32,253 nucleotides of DNA from Bacillota bacterium (GTDB lineage Bacteria > Bacillota > Dethiobacteria > Dethiobacterales > Dethiobacteraceae), in the NCBI GenBank assembly GCA_012522075.1, contig JAAYLG010000078.1:1-32253 (forward strand), in the 5' to 3' direction. Every line of letters starts with the position of its first letter. The stretch's first letter is position 1. The notes below the pieces were generated by a model. It was not told the origin of the DNA, did no database searches, and saw only the letters and a program-made list of their open reading frames with translations. Both the position numbers and the translations under genes were made by a program. Shown in pieces: positions 7,905 through 16,939 of the stretch.

Positions 7905-8660
7905 ATGGGCAATGCAAGGGAAGTACAGCGAAATTTCGGCATGCGGGCGGCTGCTTACCGCCAAAGCAGAACCCACGGAAACCGGGCGGACTTGGAGCGC
8001 ATGCTGAAGCTGCTGGCGCCGGACAGGAATGCCGTGGCGCTGGATGTGGCCACTGGCGGCGGGCATACCGCCTGTGCGTTGGCACCGTATGTTAAAAGCG
8101 TGACAGCCATTGACATAACACCGGAAATGTTACGGGAGGCGGCCGTTAATGCCGGGACATTGGGCCTTAATAATATAAGTTTTCAGGCCTGTGATGTGCA
8201 CAACCTGCCTTTTGCCGACGGGCAGTTTGACCTGGTTGCCTGCAGGCTGGCAGCGCACCATTTTTATGACATTAAAAAAGCACTGCAGGAAATGTGCAGG
8301 GTGCTGAAAAAGGGCGGCAAACTATATATTCTGGACTGTTCCGTCTGCGACGGGGAAGAGGCGGAAAGAGAAATAAACAGAATGGAAAAAATCCGGGACA
8401 GCTCCCATTACCGTTCATATTCCCCGCGTCAGTGGCTGGCGTTGCTTGGGGAATTGCCGCTTGTCCTCGGGGAACACAGGCTAATGCAACAACAGTATGA
8501 CTTGCCTGAATGGTTTGAGCGGATGGGAACGGGACCTGCGGAGCAGCGGGAGATTTTCCGCATCCTGCAGAATTTGTCTCCCGCCTGCCGGGCACTGTAT
8601 CCTTTCGGAGAGGATTTTATTGCCACCTACCGCTTTGAATGTGTAGCGGTAAAGTGTTAG
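7905..8660 (+). CDS. Class I SAM-dependent methyltransferase (UbiE/Methyltransf_11 type)
   Basis: The 251-residue protein has the SAM-binding motif I VALDVATGGGHTA (44-56), an acidic motif II in SVTAIDITPEML, and the later FDLVACRLAAHHF and LKKGGKLYILD motifs of the UbiE-like family. The N-terminal FGMRAAAYRQS is also typical. The substrate is unknown; small-molecule substrates are common in this group. ATG 7905 is preceded by GGAGG nine bases upstream. It is divergent from the VanY-type gene across a 247-base gap in which only weak promoter-like sequence was seen. Confidence 0.9.
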   Translation: MGNAREVQRNFGMRAAAYRQSRTHGNRADLERMLKLLAPDRNAVALDVATGGGHTACALAPYVKSVTAIDITPEMLREAAVNAGTLGLNNISFQACDVHNLPFADGQFDLVACRLAAHHFYDIKKALQEMCRVLKKGGKLYILDCSVCDGEEAEREINRMEKIRDSSHYRSYSPRQWLALLGELPLVLGEHRLMQQQYDLPEWFERMGTGPAEQREIFRILQNLSPACRALYPFGEDFIATYRFECVAVKC

Positions 8661-8751
8661 TTTTTGTTTCCGTAAAAGCAGAGGAAATGGTAAAATAATG
8701 TTACTGCAGCCCGGTTGCAAAATAACTAGCCAGAGAGGTGAAGTTTGGTTG

Positions 8752-9330
8752 ATGCAGAGGACAATTCCGACAAGAGAAGAAGCGTACAGGCTGCTAACCG
8801 AGAATAACTAGAGTGACAGGCTTATTAAACACGCTCTGACTGTAGAGGCGGTAATGCGGCATTTTGCCGGGCTCTTTCAGGAAGACCCGGAAAAGTGGGG
8901 TATTATCGGTCTGATTCATGACTTGGACTATGAACGGTACCCGGACGAGCACTGCGCAAAAACCAGGGAAATCCTGGCGGAACGCGGCTGGCCGGAAGAT
9001 TATATCCGCGCGGTTGTCAGCCACGGCTGGAAAGTGTGTTCCGATGTGGAGCCTGTAGAACGCATGGAGAAAGTTTTATATACCATTGACGAGCTGACGG
9101 GGCTGATTGCAGCCACCGCCTTGATGCGGCCCAGTAAAAGCATTATGGATACGAAAGTAAAATCGGTAAAGAAAAAATGGAAGCAGAAAGGTTTTGCCGC
9201 CGGAGTGAACAGGGAGGTTATTGCGGAAGGTGCAAAACTGCTGGGGATGGAGCTGGATGAAATTATTGCCGAAACAATTAAAGGAATGCAGAAAGTAGCT
9301 GCAGAGATAGGCCTTCTGGGTAATCTGTAG
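8752..9330 (+). pseudogene. HD-superfamily hydrolase gene with an in-frame amber codon
   Basis: From ATG 8752 (GAGAGGTGAAG upstream) the frame reads MQRTIPTREEAYRLLTENN, meets TAG at 8809-8811, then continues SDRLIKHALTVEAVMRHFAG and LIHDLDYERYPDEHC to a stop at 9330. The part before the stop and the part after it together match the start of a widespread small HD-hydrolase family. The metal-binding His is in KHAL and the His-Asp pair is in IHDLD, so the first His lies between the amber codon and the only good internal start (ATG 8854). Restarting there would lose that ligand. It is therefore either a recent nonsense mutation, a sequence error, or a suppressed stop. The rest of the frame is undamaged. 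Confidence 0.75.
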
Positions 9331-9333
9331 CAC

Positions 9334-9404
9334 AAGCCCGCCTGGCGGGCTTCGGAATGCAGGCAAACCGCTCTTAAGCAGTAATGCTTAAAGAGCGGTT
9401 TTTT
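9334..9404 (+). terminator. Tandem hairpins; strong intrinsic terminator before the chemotaxis operon
   Basis: First, AAGCCCGC (9334-9341) pairs with GCGGGCTT (9345-9352). Second and stronger, CCGCTCTTAAGCA (9368-9380) pairs with TGCTTAAAGAGCGG (9385-9398) with one bulged base, followed by six T (9399-9404). This insulates the chemotaxis operon from upstream transcription. Confidence 0.85.
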
Positions 9405-9438
9405 GCATTGCCACAAAAGAAAAACTGCCCGAAGCAGA

Positions 9439-9465
9439 TAAAGTTTTGTCGGTTCTTGCCGATAA
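9439..9465 (+). promoter_or_regulatory. Sigma-D (sigma-28, FliA-type) promoter of the chemotaxis operon
   Basis: TAAA (9439-9442), a 15-base spacer and GCCGATAA (9458-9465) match the sigma-28 consensus TAAA-N15-GCCGATAA at every position. Transcription should start near 9472, about 29 bases before the TetR start codon. It places the operon under the motility sigma factor. Confidence 0.9.
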
Positions 9466-9500
9466 AAGCAGTAAGTTATTATTTACTAACTGGAGGTAAA

Positions 9501-10124
9501 ATGGGCTACTCATTTCTCCACCGGAAAGAAAGGATTATCCTGACCACTATTGATGTGATCAATGAATACGGCATTCAAGGTATATCTACCAGGGAGGTGG
9601 CCAAAAGACAGGGAATTACGGAAGCGGCTGTTTTCAAGCATTTCCCGAGAAAAGTGGACTTACTTAATGCCGTGCTTGATTTTTATGCACAGTATGACAA
9701 AGACATCAGCATGTCATCTTTACAGCAGAAAGATTATCTACAGGCTATTTTTTACTTCGTGACAAGATATGCCGAGTATTATGAAAACTACCCGCAAATT
9801 ACGGCAGTTACCCAATCGTATGACGTGTTGGCCTGTGAAGCTGATTTCCGTGAGAAAATTAAAAAAATCTATTTCGGGCGCCTGACGACGCTCCAGATCC
9901 TGGCCGCCAAAGCCCGGGAGGCCTGGCTTTTGTCCTGCGAACTGTCAGCAGCGCAACTGGCGGAAATTATACTGGGCTTTTTCCATGCAGCCTGCCTGAC
10001 ATGGCGTTTTCAGACATATGCTTTTTCCCTAAAAAAGTATGTGGCATCCACACTACAAGTCCTATTAAATTCTTTAATTACAGACAGGAAGAAAGAGGGC
10101 GTGAGAAAATGGCAAGAGTTTTAA
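9501..10124 (+). CDS. TetR-family transcriptional regulator, first gene of the chemotaxis operon
   Basis: This 207-residue protein has a TetR helix-turn-helix in its first 55 residues: ILTTIDVINEYGIQGISTRE followed by VAKRQGITEAAVFKHFPRK. The C-terminal ligand/dimer domain is all-helical and not assignable to an inducer. ATG 9501 has TGGAGG five bases upstream. It lies just downstream of the sigma-D promoter, and its 3' end overlaps the cheY start by 16 bases, so translation is probably coupled. It may repress its own operon or relay a chemical signal to motility genes. A TetR gene at the head of a che operon is unusual. Confidence 0.9.
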   Translation: MGYSFLHRKERIILTTIDVINEYGIQGISTREVAKRQGITEAAVFKHFPRKVDLLNAVLDFYAQYDKDISMSSLQQKDYLQAIFYFVTRYAEYYENYPQITAVTQSYDVLACEADFREKIKKIYFGRLTTLQILAAKAREAWLLSCELSAAQLAEIILGFFHAACLTWRFQTYAFSLKKYVASTLQVLLNSLITDRKKEGVRKWQEF

Positions 10125-10465
10125 TCGTTGATGATGCTGCATTTATGAGGATGGCGATAAAAAACATGCTTCTGAATCACGGATATGAAGTCGCAGGTGA
10201 AGCGGAAAACGGTTTGGCTGCAGTAAAGAAATACATGGAATGCAAACCGGACATTGTCACCCTTGATATTACCATGCCGGAGATGAACGGCCTGGAGGCG
10301 CTGAAGGCCATCATGAAAATTGATCCCAAGGCAAAAGTGGTGATGGTCTCTGCCATGGGGCAGGAAAATATGGTCAAAGAAGCAATCTTAAGCGGCGCCA
10401 AATCATTTATTATTAAACCTTTTAAAGAAGACCACGTCATCAAAACACTGCAAAAAATCCTCTAA
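10109..10465 (+). CDS. cheY: Chemotaxis response regulator CheY
   Basis: A single receiver domain of 118 residues. The acidic pocket is Asp8-Asp9 (LIVDD), the phospho-acceptor is Asp53 (TLDITMPEMNG), the switch Ser is in VMVSAMG, and the conserved Lys is in FIIKPF. In Gram-positive bacteria CheY-P binds the flagellar motor switch. There is no output domain. It begins inside the end of the TetR gene and lies 19 bases before cheA, its probable kinase. A second stand-alone receiver closes the operon, so one of the two might act as a phosphate sink; this one is the likelier motor-binding CheY by position and sequence. Confidence 0.93.
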   Translation: MARVLIVDDAAFMRMAIKNMLLNHGYEVAGEAENGLAAVKKYMECKPDIVTLDITMPEMNGLEALKAIMKIDPKAKVVMVSAMGQENMVKEAILSGAKSFIIKPFKEDHVIKTLQKIL

Positions 10466-10484
10466 AGAATGGAGGCGGGACGGG

Positions 10485-12536
10485 ATGGCTGATAAGTTTA
10501 TCAATGACTCAATGCTTGAAGTTTATGTTTTTGAGACTTTGCAGAATATTGAGCAGCTGGAGAATGCGGTGCTGGAAAGCGAAAAAACCGGCAGGTATTC
10601 TGCAGCCGCCATCAATGAAGTTTTTCGCATCATGCACACCATCAAAGGGTCTTCCGCCATGATGATGCTGGACAATTTGGCGGAACTGGCCCACAAGATG
10701 GAGGATTTATTTTACTACATACGTGAAACGCAGCCAAAGCAGGTGGATTACGCAGCCTTGTCCGACTTGGTATTGTCAGGAATTGATTTTATCCAGGCGG
10801 AACTGAAAAAAATTCAAAACAAGGAGCCGGCGAATGGAGATGTGTCAGACCTGCTGGCGGCAATTACAGCTTTCCTTGAACACTTAAAGGCCGCCAACGG
10901 CGATTTTAAACAGGAGCAGAACACACTTCCGGCACAACCTGCCGCAGGCGGTGGACAAGCCGCGCAGCCCGCAGGTAAATTGGCTGCATATGAGGCGGTG
11001 CTCTATTATGAGGAAGGCTGTGAAATGGAAAATATCCGTGCTTACGGCGTCATTCACAATCTACAGGAGATGGTGGAGGATCTTTACTACCGGCCGGCCG
11101 ATATTCTGGAAAATGATGAAACGGCAGCCTATATTCGCGAGCACGGCTTTACCGTTGGCGTGCTCACCGCCAGGCCGGCGGAAGAGATGCGGCGGTTTTT
11201 TGAAGATGTACTGTTTTTGGAAAAGCTGGAATTCCGGGAGCTGGACGCAGCCACTTTTACGGCACGTAAAAGCGGCGCAGCTACAGGCCGGGCACAGGTG
11301 AAGGCGGCGACAGCCGAATTCGGGGAAAATGAGGAAAAATCCGGGGCACAGAAGGCGGCCGCCGTGGCAACGGCCGGCCAAGGCATGATCAGTGTTAATG
11401 TGGCCAAGCTGGACAAACTGATGGACCTGGTAGGCGAAATGGTGATTGCCGAGGCCATGGTGGTGCAGAACCCGGACTTGGCCGGACTGGAACTGGAAAA
11501 TTTCCGGCAGGCCGCCAGGCAGTTGCATAAGATTACCAGCGAAATTCAGGACCTGGTGATGTCTGTGCGTATGGTGCCGCTGGCCAACACTTTTCTCAAA
11601 ATGCAGCGTATTGTGCGTGATATGAGCAAGAAACTGCAGAAAGAAGTGAAGCTGCAGTTAATTGATGAGGATACGGAAGTTGACAAAAATATCATTGAAC
11701 ATATTTCCGACCCCTTGATGCATTTAATCCGCAACGCCGTTGACCACGGACTGGAAACGGCGGAGGAACGCCTGGCAGCCGGCAAGGACAAAACGGGGAC
11801 TGTGGTCCTGGAAGCACGCAATGTGGGCAACCATGTCCTGATTATGGTACGGGACGACGGCAGGGGGCTGGACAAAGAAAAAATTCTCAGACGGGCGGAA
11901 AAGAACAACATACTAACCAAGCCGGCTGAGGAAATGACGGAAAAGGAGATCTTCCAGTTGATTTTTCTCCCCGGCTTTTCCACCAGTGAGCAGATAACGG
12001 AATACTCCGGGCGCGGCGTGGGCATGGATGTGGTGGCGAAAAACCTGGAAAAGGTGGGCGGATCGGTTTCGGTAGACAGTGTGAGCGGCCAGGGGACAAC
12101 TCTTACGCTCAAACTTCCGCTTACCATGGCTATCATTGAGGGCATGAACCTGACCGTAGGCCGGGCGCGCTATACCATACCCATCAGTGCCATTAAGGAA
12201 TCAGTCCGGCTGGAGAACCACAAATTGATCAAGGATACTGACGGGAATGAAATGCTTTTGGTCCGGGGCGAATGTTATCCCATTATTCGCCTGCATGAGT
12301 TCTTTAAAATCCCGACGGAGGTTACAAACCTGGAGGATGGCATCTTTATCCTGGTGGATTACGAGGACAAACCGTTCTGCCTCTTTGTGGACGATTTGCT
12401 TGGACAGCAGGAAGTGGTGGTTAAAGCCCTGCCCCGTTATATTCAAAACAAACGGATCAGGGGCATTGGCGGCTGCACCTTGCTGGGGGACGGCAGTATC
12501 AGCCTTATTCTTGACGTGAGCGGTTTTGTGGCGTAA
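10485..12536 (+). CDS. cheA: Chemotaxis histidine kinase CheA
   Basis: This 683-residue kinase phosphorylates CheY and CheB in response to receptors. Domains in order: P1 Hpt with phospho-His51 in MHTIKGSSAMM; a CheY-binding P2-like domain (about 165-255, EGCEMENIRAYGVI); a P3 dimerisation helix pair (about 300-370, DKLMDLVGEMVIAE); a P4 ATPase with HLIRNAVDHGLE (N-box), RDDGRGLD (G1) and GRGVGMDVV (G2); and a P5 CheW-like domain at the C-terminus (about 550-683). Length is normal. ATG 10485 has GGAGGCGGG upstream. It is 40 bases before the cheW start and 19 after cheY. Confidence 0.96.
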   Translation: MADKFINDSMLEVYVFETLQNIEQLENAVLESEKTGRYSAAAINEVFRIMHTIKGSSAMMMLDNLAELAHKMEDLFYYIRETQPKQVDYAALSDLVLSGIDFIQAELKKIQNKEPANGDVSDLLAAITAFLEHLKAANGDFKQEQNTLPAQPAAGGGQAAQPAGKLAAYEAVLYYEEGCEMENIRAYGVIHNLQEMVEDLYYRPADILENDETAAYIREHGFTVGVLTARPAEEMRRFFEDVLFLEKLEFRELDAATFTARKSGAATGRAQVKAATAEFGENEEKSGAQKAAAVATAGQGMISVNVAKLDKLMDLVGEMVIAEAMVVQNPDLAGLELENFRQAARQLHKITSEIQDLVMSVRMVPLANTFLKMQRIVRDMSKKLQKEVKLQLIDEDTEVDKNIIEHISDPLMHLIRNAVDHGLETAEERLAAGKDKTGTVVLEARNVGNHVLIMVRDDGRGLDKEKILRRAEKNNILTKPAEEMTEKEIFQLIFLPGFSTSEQITEYSGRGVGMDVVAKNLEKVGGSVSVDSVSGQGTTLTLKLPLTMAIIEGMNLTVGRARYTIPISAIKESVRLENHKLIKDTDGNEMLLVRGECYPIIRLHEFFKIPTEVTNLEDGIFILVDYEDKPFCLFVDDLLGQQEVVVKALPRYIQNKRIRGIGGCTLLGDGSISLILDVSGFVA

Positions 12537-12575
12537 CACAAAAATTACAAGAAAGCAAGCGGAAGGGGTTTGCAT

Positions 12576-13067
12576 ATGGTCGAATATGTCGGTTTTCAGG
12601 GATATGAGGAGGAAGAGGATACACTGCGCGGCAAGTATCTGACCTTTTTGATCGGCAGTGATTCTTACGGCATCGAGCTGCGCTATGTAACGGAGATTAT
12701 AGGTATCCAGCCGGTGACGGAAGTGCCGGAACTGCCTGATTATATCCGTGGGGTCATTAATCAGCGCGGTCGCATTATTCCCATCATGGATGTACGGCTG
12801 CGGTTCCGGAAACCTTTTCGCGAATATGATGACCGGACCTGTGTGATTATTGTGGAAATGAGCGGGATTACCATGGGGCTGGTTGTGGACAGTGTTGCCG
12901 ATGTCCTCTCCATCCCGGATGAAAATATTGTGGAACCGCCGGAAATTCAAAAGAATTATAACCGTTATGTCCTGGGAATTGCCAGTGCCGGTGATGATGT
13001 AAAGCTGATATTGGATTGCAATAAAATTCTAACAGACGACGAAGTGGAACAATTATCTCAATTGTAG
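12576..13067 (+). CDS. cheW: Chemotaxis coupling protein CheW
   Basis: CheW bridges CheA to receptors in the signalling array. The 163-residue protein is one CheW SH3-like domain: YLTFLIGSDSYGIELRYVTEI, then ELPDYIRGVINQRGRIIPIMD and MGLVVDSVADVLSI, all canonical blocks. About 20 acidic residues precede the domain, slightly longer than usual. ATG 12576 was chosen over TTG 12570 because GGAAGGGG (12561-12568) is at the right distance from the ATG. The gene is followed after 12 bases by the receptor gene. Confidence 0.95.
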   Translation: MVEYVGFQGYEEEEDTLRGKYLTFLIGSDSYGIELRYVTEIIGIQPVTEVPELPDYIRGVINQRGRIIPIMDVRLRFRKPFREYDDRTCVIIVEMSGITMGLVVDSVADVLSIPDENIVEPPEIQKNYNRYVLGIASAGDDVKLILDCNKILTDDEVEQLSQL

Positions 13068-13079
13068 GAGGGGAAAGCA

Positions 13080-14939
13080 ATGAAACTGTTTACAAACCGC
13101 CGCCTTTTTACCAAAATTCTGTTTTGCTTCCTAATTGTGGCGGCAATAACGGGCCTTGTAGGCTATCTAGGAGTAAAAAATATCAACGATCTTGCCGACG
13201 GTATAGCTGAAGTTTATGAAAAGCAGGCACTACCTATTTACCAGGCATCTAAACTGCTTTCTCTTTTCAATCAGATGCATGCAGATGCACGGGATATGAT
13301 CCTTGCTGAAGAAATTGGGAAGATTAATGAAAACTATAACAGCATCCGCAGGTGGAACACCCAGATTACAGTCTTGGCGGAAGAATTCAGCAAACTACAG
13401 CACACACAACTCATCGACCAGGCTTTTAGCGATTTTCTGGCAAAAAAGGATGCTTATTTTGCAAATATAGAAAAAATATATCCTTTGGCCAAGGAAAACA
13501 ATGATGCGGAGGCAATTCAGCTCTTGTACGGGGAAATGGAAGAAGAAGCCACCGCGCAGCAGACGGCTTTGCATAGATTAATGGAGCTGGCGCTTGAAGA
13601 TGCAAAAGCCAATGCGAGAGATAATAGGGAACAGGCTGCCGTGGTAGCAAGCGCTTTACAGATGTGGGGCGTTCTGGCCATAGCACTGGCTTGTGTTATG
13701 GGCTTTCTGATTTCCCGTCATATTAGTAAGCCCATCAATAAACTTGTTGTGGCCGCCAACGCCTTGGCGGAGGGCAGACTTGACATTACCATTGATATTG
13801 ATACCAAGGACGAAGTAGGCATTTTGGCCAGTGCCTTTAAGAAAATGACCGATAATATAAATTACGCCCTTACCAATATCTGGACTGCCGCCGAACAGGT
13901 TGCTTCCGGAGCCAAGCAGGTGTCCGATTCCAGCATGGTCTTGTCCCAGGGAGCGACCGAACAAGCCAGCTCGATTGAAGAATTGACCGCCTCGCTGGAA
14001 GAAGTGCTGACGCAAACAAGGCTGAATGCGGAAAACGCCAACAAAGCCAGCGAGGTGGCCAATGCGGCTAAAAATAATGCCCGGCAGGGAGATGCACAGA
14101 TGCAGGAACTGTTGACGGCCATGGAAGAAATCAATACTTCTTCTGATAACATTTCGCGCATTATCAGAGTTATTGACGAAATTGCCTTCCAGACAAATAT
14201 CCTGTCACTGAATGCAGCCATTGAAGCGGCAAGGGCCGGCCAATACGGAAAAGGTTTTGCCGTAGTAGCGGAAGAAGTGCGCAATCTGGCGACACGCTCC
14301 GCCGATGCCGCCAAAGAAACCGCCGAGCTGATTGAACTGTCCAGGCAAAAGGCGACGGAAGGAAAGCGCATTGCCGGGCAGACAGCCGAAGCCCTGGAAA
14401 AAATTATTGACAGCATTACAGAAGTAGCCGGCATTATGGGCGAGATTGCAGTGGCTTCCAATGAGCAGGCTACCGCCATTGGCCAGATTAATGACGGAGT
14501 GATGCTTGTTTCCGATGTCACCCAAAGCAATTCCGCTACTTCGGAAGAAACGGCGGCCGCCAGTGAAGAGCTGGCCGGGCAAGCCGATCTCCTGAAAAAC
14601 CAGGTAGCCCGTTTTACTTTGAAACCGGAAGGAACCGTCTTGCCCGAGGAGGCAGGCGGGGAAGAAAAAACGGCGGGCAGGAAGAAAAAACGGGGCTTAA
14701 AAGCCGTGCTAAAAAGCTTTGCCGGGCGGGTTGTGCGCAGAAAAAGACAGGCGGAAGTAAAACAGGACAAAGAGCCGGAAGCCGAGCAGGTTGCAGGAGG
14801 ACAGGAAGAAGAGCTTTCCCGGCAGGAGGCGGCAGCAGGGGTGGAAATAAAACTGCCCAATGAGGAAAGCTCTGCCGCAGAAAAACAAACAGCGAGCAGG
14901 GACAGCTTAAGCGACAGCGATTTTGGCAAATACTCCTAA
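13080..14939 (+). CDS. Methyl-accepting chemotaxis protein with a long charged C-terminal tail
   Basis: This 619-residue receptor has a first membrane helix (about 12-32), an extracytoplasmic four-helix-bundle-type sensor (about 33-185), a second membrane helix (about 190-212), a HAMP domain (about 213-265) and a long cytoplasmic signalling coiled coil. The tip is near-canonical: [20 protein letters not shown] followed by [18 protein letters not shown]. The ligand is unknown. After the signalling domain, at about residue 511, comes an extra tail of about 109 residues: a basic stretch (534-557, [12 protein letters not shown] and VVRRKRQ) then Glu/Gln/Ala/Ser-rich sequence. No CheR/CheB-tethering pentapeptide is at the end. 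AGGAGGGG precedes ATG 13080. Its place inside the che operon suggests a core receptor. Confidence 0.95.
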   Translation: MKLFTNRRLFTKILFCFLIVAAITGLVGYLGVKNINDLADGIAEVYEKQALPIYQASKLLSLFNQMHADARDMILAEEIGKINENYNSIRRWNTQITVLAEEFSKLQHTQLIDQAFSDFLAKKDAYFANIEKIYPLAKENNDAEAIQLLYGEMEEEATAQQTALHRLMELALEDAKANARDNREQAAVVASALQMWGVLAIALACVMGFLISRHISKPINKLVVAANALAEGRLDITIDIDTKDEVGILASAFKKMTDNINYALTNIWTAAEQVASGAKQVSDSSMVLSQGATEQASSIEELTASLEEVLTQTRLNAENANKASEVANAAKNNARQGDAQMQELLTAMEEINTSSDNISRIIRVIDEIAFQTNILSLNAAIEAARAGQYGKGFAVVAEEVRNLATRSADAAKETAELIELSRQKATEGKRIAGQTAEALEKIIDSITEVAGIMGEIAVASNEQATAIGQINDGVMLVSDVTQSNSATSEETAAASEELAGQADLLKNQVARFTLKPEGTVLPEEAGGEEKTAGRKKKRGLKAVLKSFAGRVVRRKRQAEVKQDKEPEAEQVAGGQEEELSRQEAAAGVEIKLPNEESSAAEKQTASRDSLSDSDFGKYS

Positions 14940-14948
14940 AGAAGGTTC

Positions 14949-15866
14949 GTGGTTCGTTTGGCGAGGATGCAACGGTTGCAACAGCATAGCCCCAAAAACA
15001 CAGTATCGGCAGAAAAGACGGCTCCGGTTGCAGGTGGTGCAGGCATGTCAGGTGTAAGAAATATAACCGACGAAGAATTTAAGAGGCTGGCAACATTCAT
15101 TAAAAAAAATTACGGCATTTATCTGAAACCGGAGAAAAAGACGCTGCTGGTGGGGAGATTGCAAAACCTGCTGGTGGCCGGAAATTACCGGACATTTACG
15201 GAATACATTGACGACCTGATCTCCGACACAACCGGGGAAGCTGTCATTAATCTCCTGAACAGGATTACAACGAACCATACCTTTTTTATGCGGGAGGCGG
15301 AACATTTTTACTTCTTTCGTGATGAAGTACTGCCTTACCTGAAGGAAAGCATTTCTAACCGTGACCTGCGTGTCTGGTGCGCAGCCTGTTCCACCGGTGA
15401 GGAAGCATATACCTTGGCCATGATTATCGATGAATTTTTCGGGGCGGAAGCTGCATTCTGGGATACCAGAATTCTGGCCACGGACATTTCCAGGCAAGCA
15501 TTGGAAATTGCCAAAAAAGGGATTTACAGCAATGAAAGGATTGAGCCGCTGCCGGCCTCCTGGAAGCTCAAATACTTTGACCGGTATGATGCGGATAATG
15601 TCATAGTAAAGGATCGTATCAAAAACAATGTTATCTACAGGACATTCAACTTAGTGGAGCGTGTTTTCCCGTTCCGCCGTAAATTACATGCAATTTTCTG
15701 CAGGAATGTAATGATCTATTTTGACAACGATACAAAGACTAAACTGGTTAACAAGTTTTATCACCTCCTGGAAGACGGCGGCTATCTTTTCATCGGCCAC
15801 TCTGAATCATTAAACCGGGAAACCACGTCTTTTAAATATGTACGGCCTGCCGTCTACAGAAAATAA
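14949..15866 (+). CDS. cheR: Chemotaxis protein methyltransferase CheR
   Basis: CheR methylates receptor glutamates using SAM during adaptation. The N-terminal helical domain (ITDEEFKRLATFIKKNYGIY) is followed by the SAM-binding domain, with the signature LRVWCAACSTGEEAYTLAM, and then ILATDISRQALEIAKKG, IFCRNVMIYFDN and LFIGHSESL. GTG 14949 gives 305 residues with GAAGG upstream. About 32 residues before the first family block are low-complexity, so an internal start at ATG 15045 (273 residues, the usual size) is possible. It follows the receptor gene by 9 bases and precedes cheB. Confidence 0.93.
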   Translation: MVRLARMQRLQQHSPKNTVSAEKTAPVAGGAGMSGVRNITDEEFKRLATFIKKNYGIYLKPEKKTLLVGRLQNLLVAGNYRTFTEYIDDLISDTTGEAVINLLNRITTNHTFFMREAEHFYFFRDEVLPYLKESISNRDLRVWCAACSTGEEAYTLAMIIDEFFGAEAAFWDTRILATDISRQALEIAKKGIYSNERIEPLPASWKLKYFDRYDADNVIVKDRIKNNVIYRTFNLVERVFPFRRKLHAIFCRNVMIYFDNDTKTKLVNKFYHLLEDGGYLFIGHSESLNRETTSFKYVRPAVYRK

Positions 15867-15897
15867 TACGCACGTGACAGGTCGGGAGAGTGCAACT

Positions 15898-16935
15898 GTG
15901 TCGACAGCAAAGCGTAAAATCAAAGTCTTAGTCGTTGATGACAGTCTTGTTTTCCGTGAAATTGTTGCCAGAGGATTGGCTCATGACAGCCAGATTGAGG
16001 TTGTGGCAACCGCAGTGGATCCATATGATGCCCGTGATAAAATACTGGCTTACCGCCCCGATGTTATGACTTGTGATATTGAAATGCCCAAAATGAACGG
16101 GATTGAATTCATCCGGCGCCTACTGCCGCAATACCCGCTGCCGGTAATTGTTGTCAGCACCACGAGCGGGGCCGTTTTTGATGCTTTAAACGCCGGGGCG
16201 GTGGAGTTCATAAGCAAACCGGACCTTTCCTCCCACCGGCATATTCAGCACTTTCTTGCTGACCTGGCGGAAAAAATCAAAATTGTGGCAAGAAGTAAAA
16301 TCAAGGTTGCAGGTACGCCACGCCGGGTAGTGCTGCCACCGAGCCGGGCCGGCACTTCTTCATACTGTCGACAGGTAATTGCCATCGGCTCTTCCACAGG
16401 CGGCACCGAGGCGCTGCACTATTTGCTCAGTCATTTGCCTGCAGATATTCCCGCCATTCTCATAGCCCAGCATATCCCGCCCGTTTTTTCCCGTCTTTTT
16501 GCTGAACATCTTGATGCGCAGACCGCTTTTACAGTCAAAGAAGCGGAGGGCGGTGATGTCCTGGAGGCGGGCAAAGTGTTTATTGCACCGGGTGACAGGC
16601 ACCTGAGGCTGAAGCGGCAGGCGGGGCGCTACCTGACCGAGGTGGCCGAAGGGGAAAAAGTGAACGGGCACCGTCCTTCCGTGGATGTCCTTTTTGAATC
16701 AGTGGCCGAAGCTGCCGGCGACAAAGCAGTGGGCATTATTCTGACGGGTATGGGAGCCGACGGCGCCCGGGGCATGCTGCAAATGCGCCGCAAGGGTGCG
16801 CGGACCATCGGGCAGGACGAGCAGTCAAGCGTGGTTTACGGTATGCCCAAAGTGGCTTATGAAATCGGAGCGGTGGAGAAACAGGCTCCGCTCTCCGAAA
16901 TCCCGGATTTATTACTGGAAGCTTTGAGCAGGTGA
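15898..16935 (+). CDS. cheB: Chemotaxis receptor methylesterase/deamidase CheB
   Basis: CheB removes receptor methyl groups when phosphorylated by CheA. Numbered from GTG 15898 (345 residues), the receiver domain has Asp14-Asp15 (VVDDS) and phospho-Asp60 (TCDIEMPKMNG). A linker (about 130-158) leads to the esterase domain with its catalytic triad Ser166 (GSSTGGTEA), His192 (AQHIP) and Asp288 (LTGMGADGA). GTG 15898 is favoured by GGGAG about ten bases upstream and because the receiver begins right after it. ATG 15838, overlapping cheR, is in frame and would add 20 residues. Four bases separate it from cheD. Confidence 0.95.
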   Translation: MSTAKRKIKVLVVDDSLVFREIVARGLAHDSQIEVVATAVDPYDARDKILAYRPDVMTCDIEMPKMNGIEFIRRLLPQYPLPVIVVSTTSGAVFDALNAGAVEFISKPDLSSHRHIQHFLADLAEKIKIVARSKIKVAGTPRRVVLPPSRAGTSSYCRQVIAIGSSTGGTEALHYLLSHLPADIPAILIAQHIPPVFSRLFAEHLDAQTAFTVKEAEGGDVLEAGKVFIAPGDRHLRLKRQAGRYLTEVAEGEKVNGHRPSVDVLFESVAEAAGDKAVGIILTGMGADGARGMLQMRRKGARTIGQDEQSSVVYGMPKVAYEIGAVEKQAPLSEIPDLLLEALSR

Positions 16936-16939
16936 GTAC

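Noticed and set aside
8809-8811. Amber codon read as a pyrrolysine site
   Set aside because: No pyrrolysine genes are in the window, the protein family is not a methylamine methyltransferase, and the site is not a known pyrrolysine position. A nonsense mutation or error is simpler.
13862-14929. Long minus-strand open frame of 355 codons opposite the chemoreceptor
   Set aside because: It is very rich in Ser and Ala, has no recognisable domain, and mirrors an intact receptor gene with clear motifs. It is a shadow of the opposite strand.
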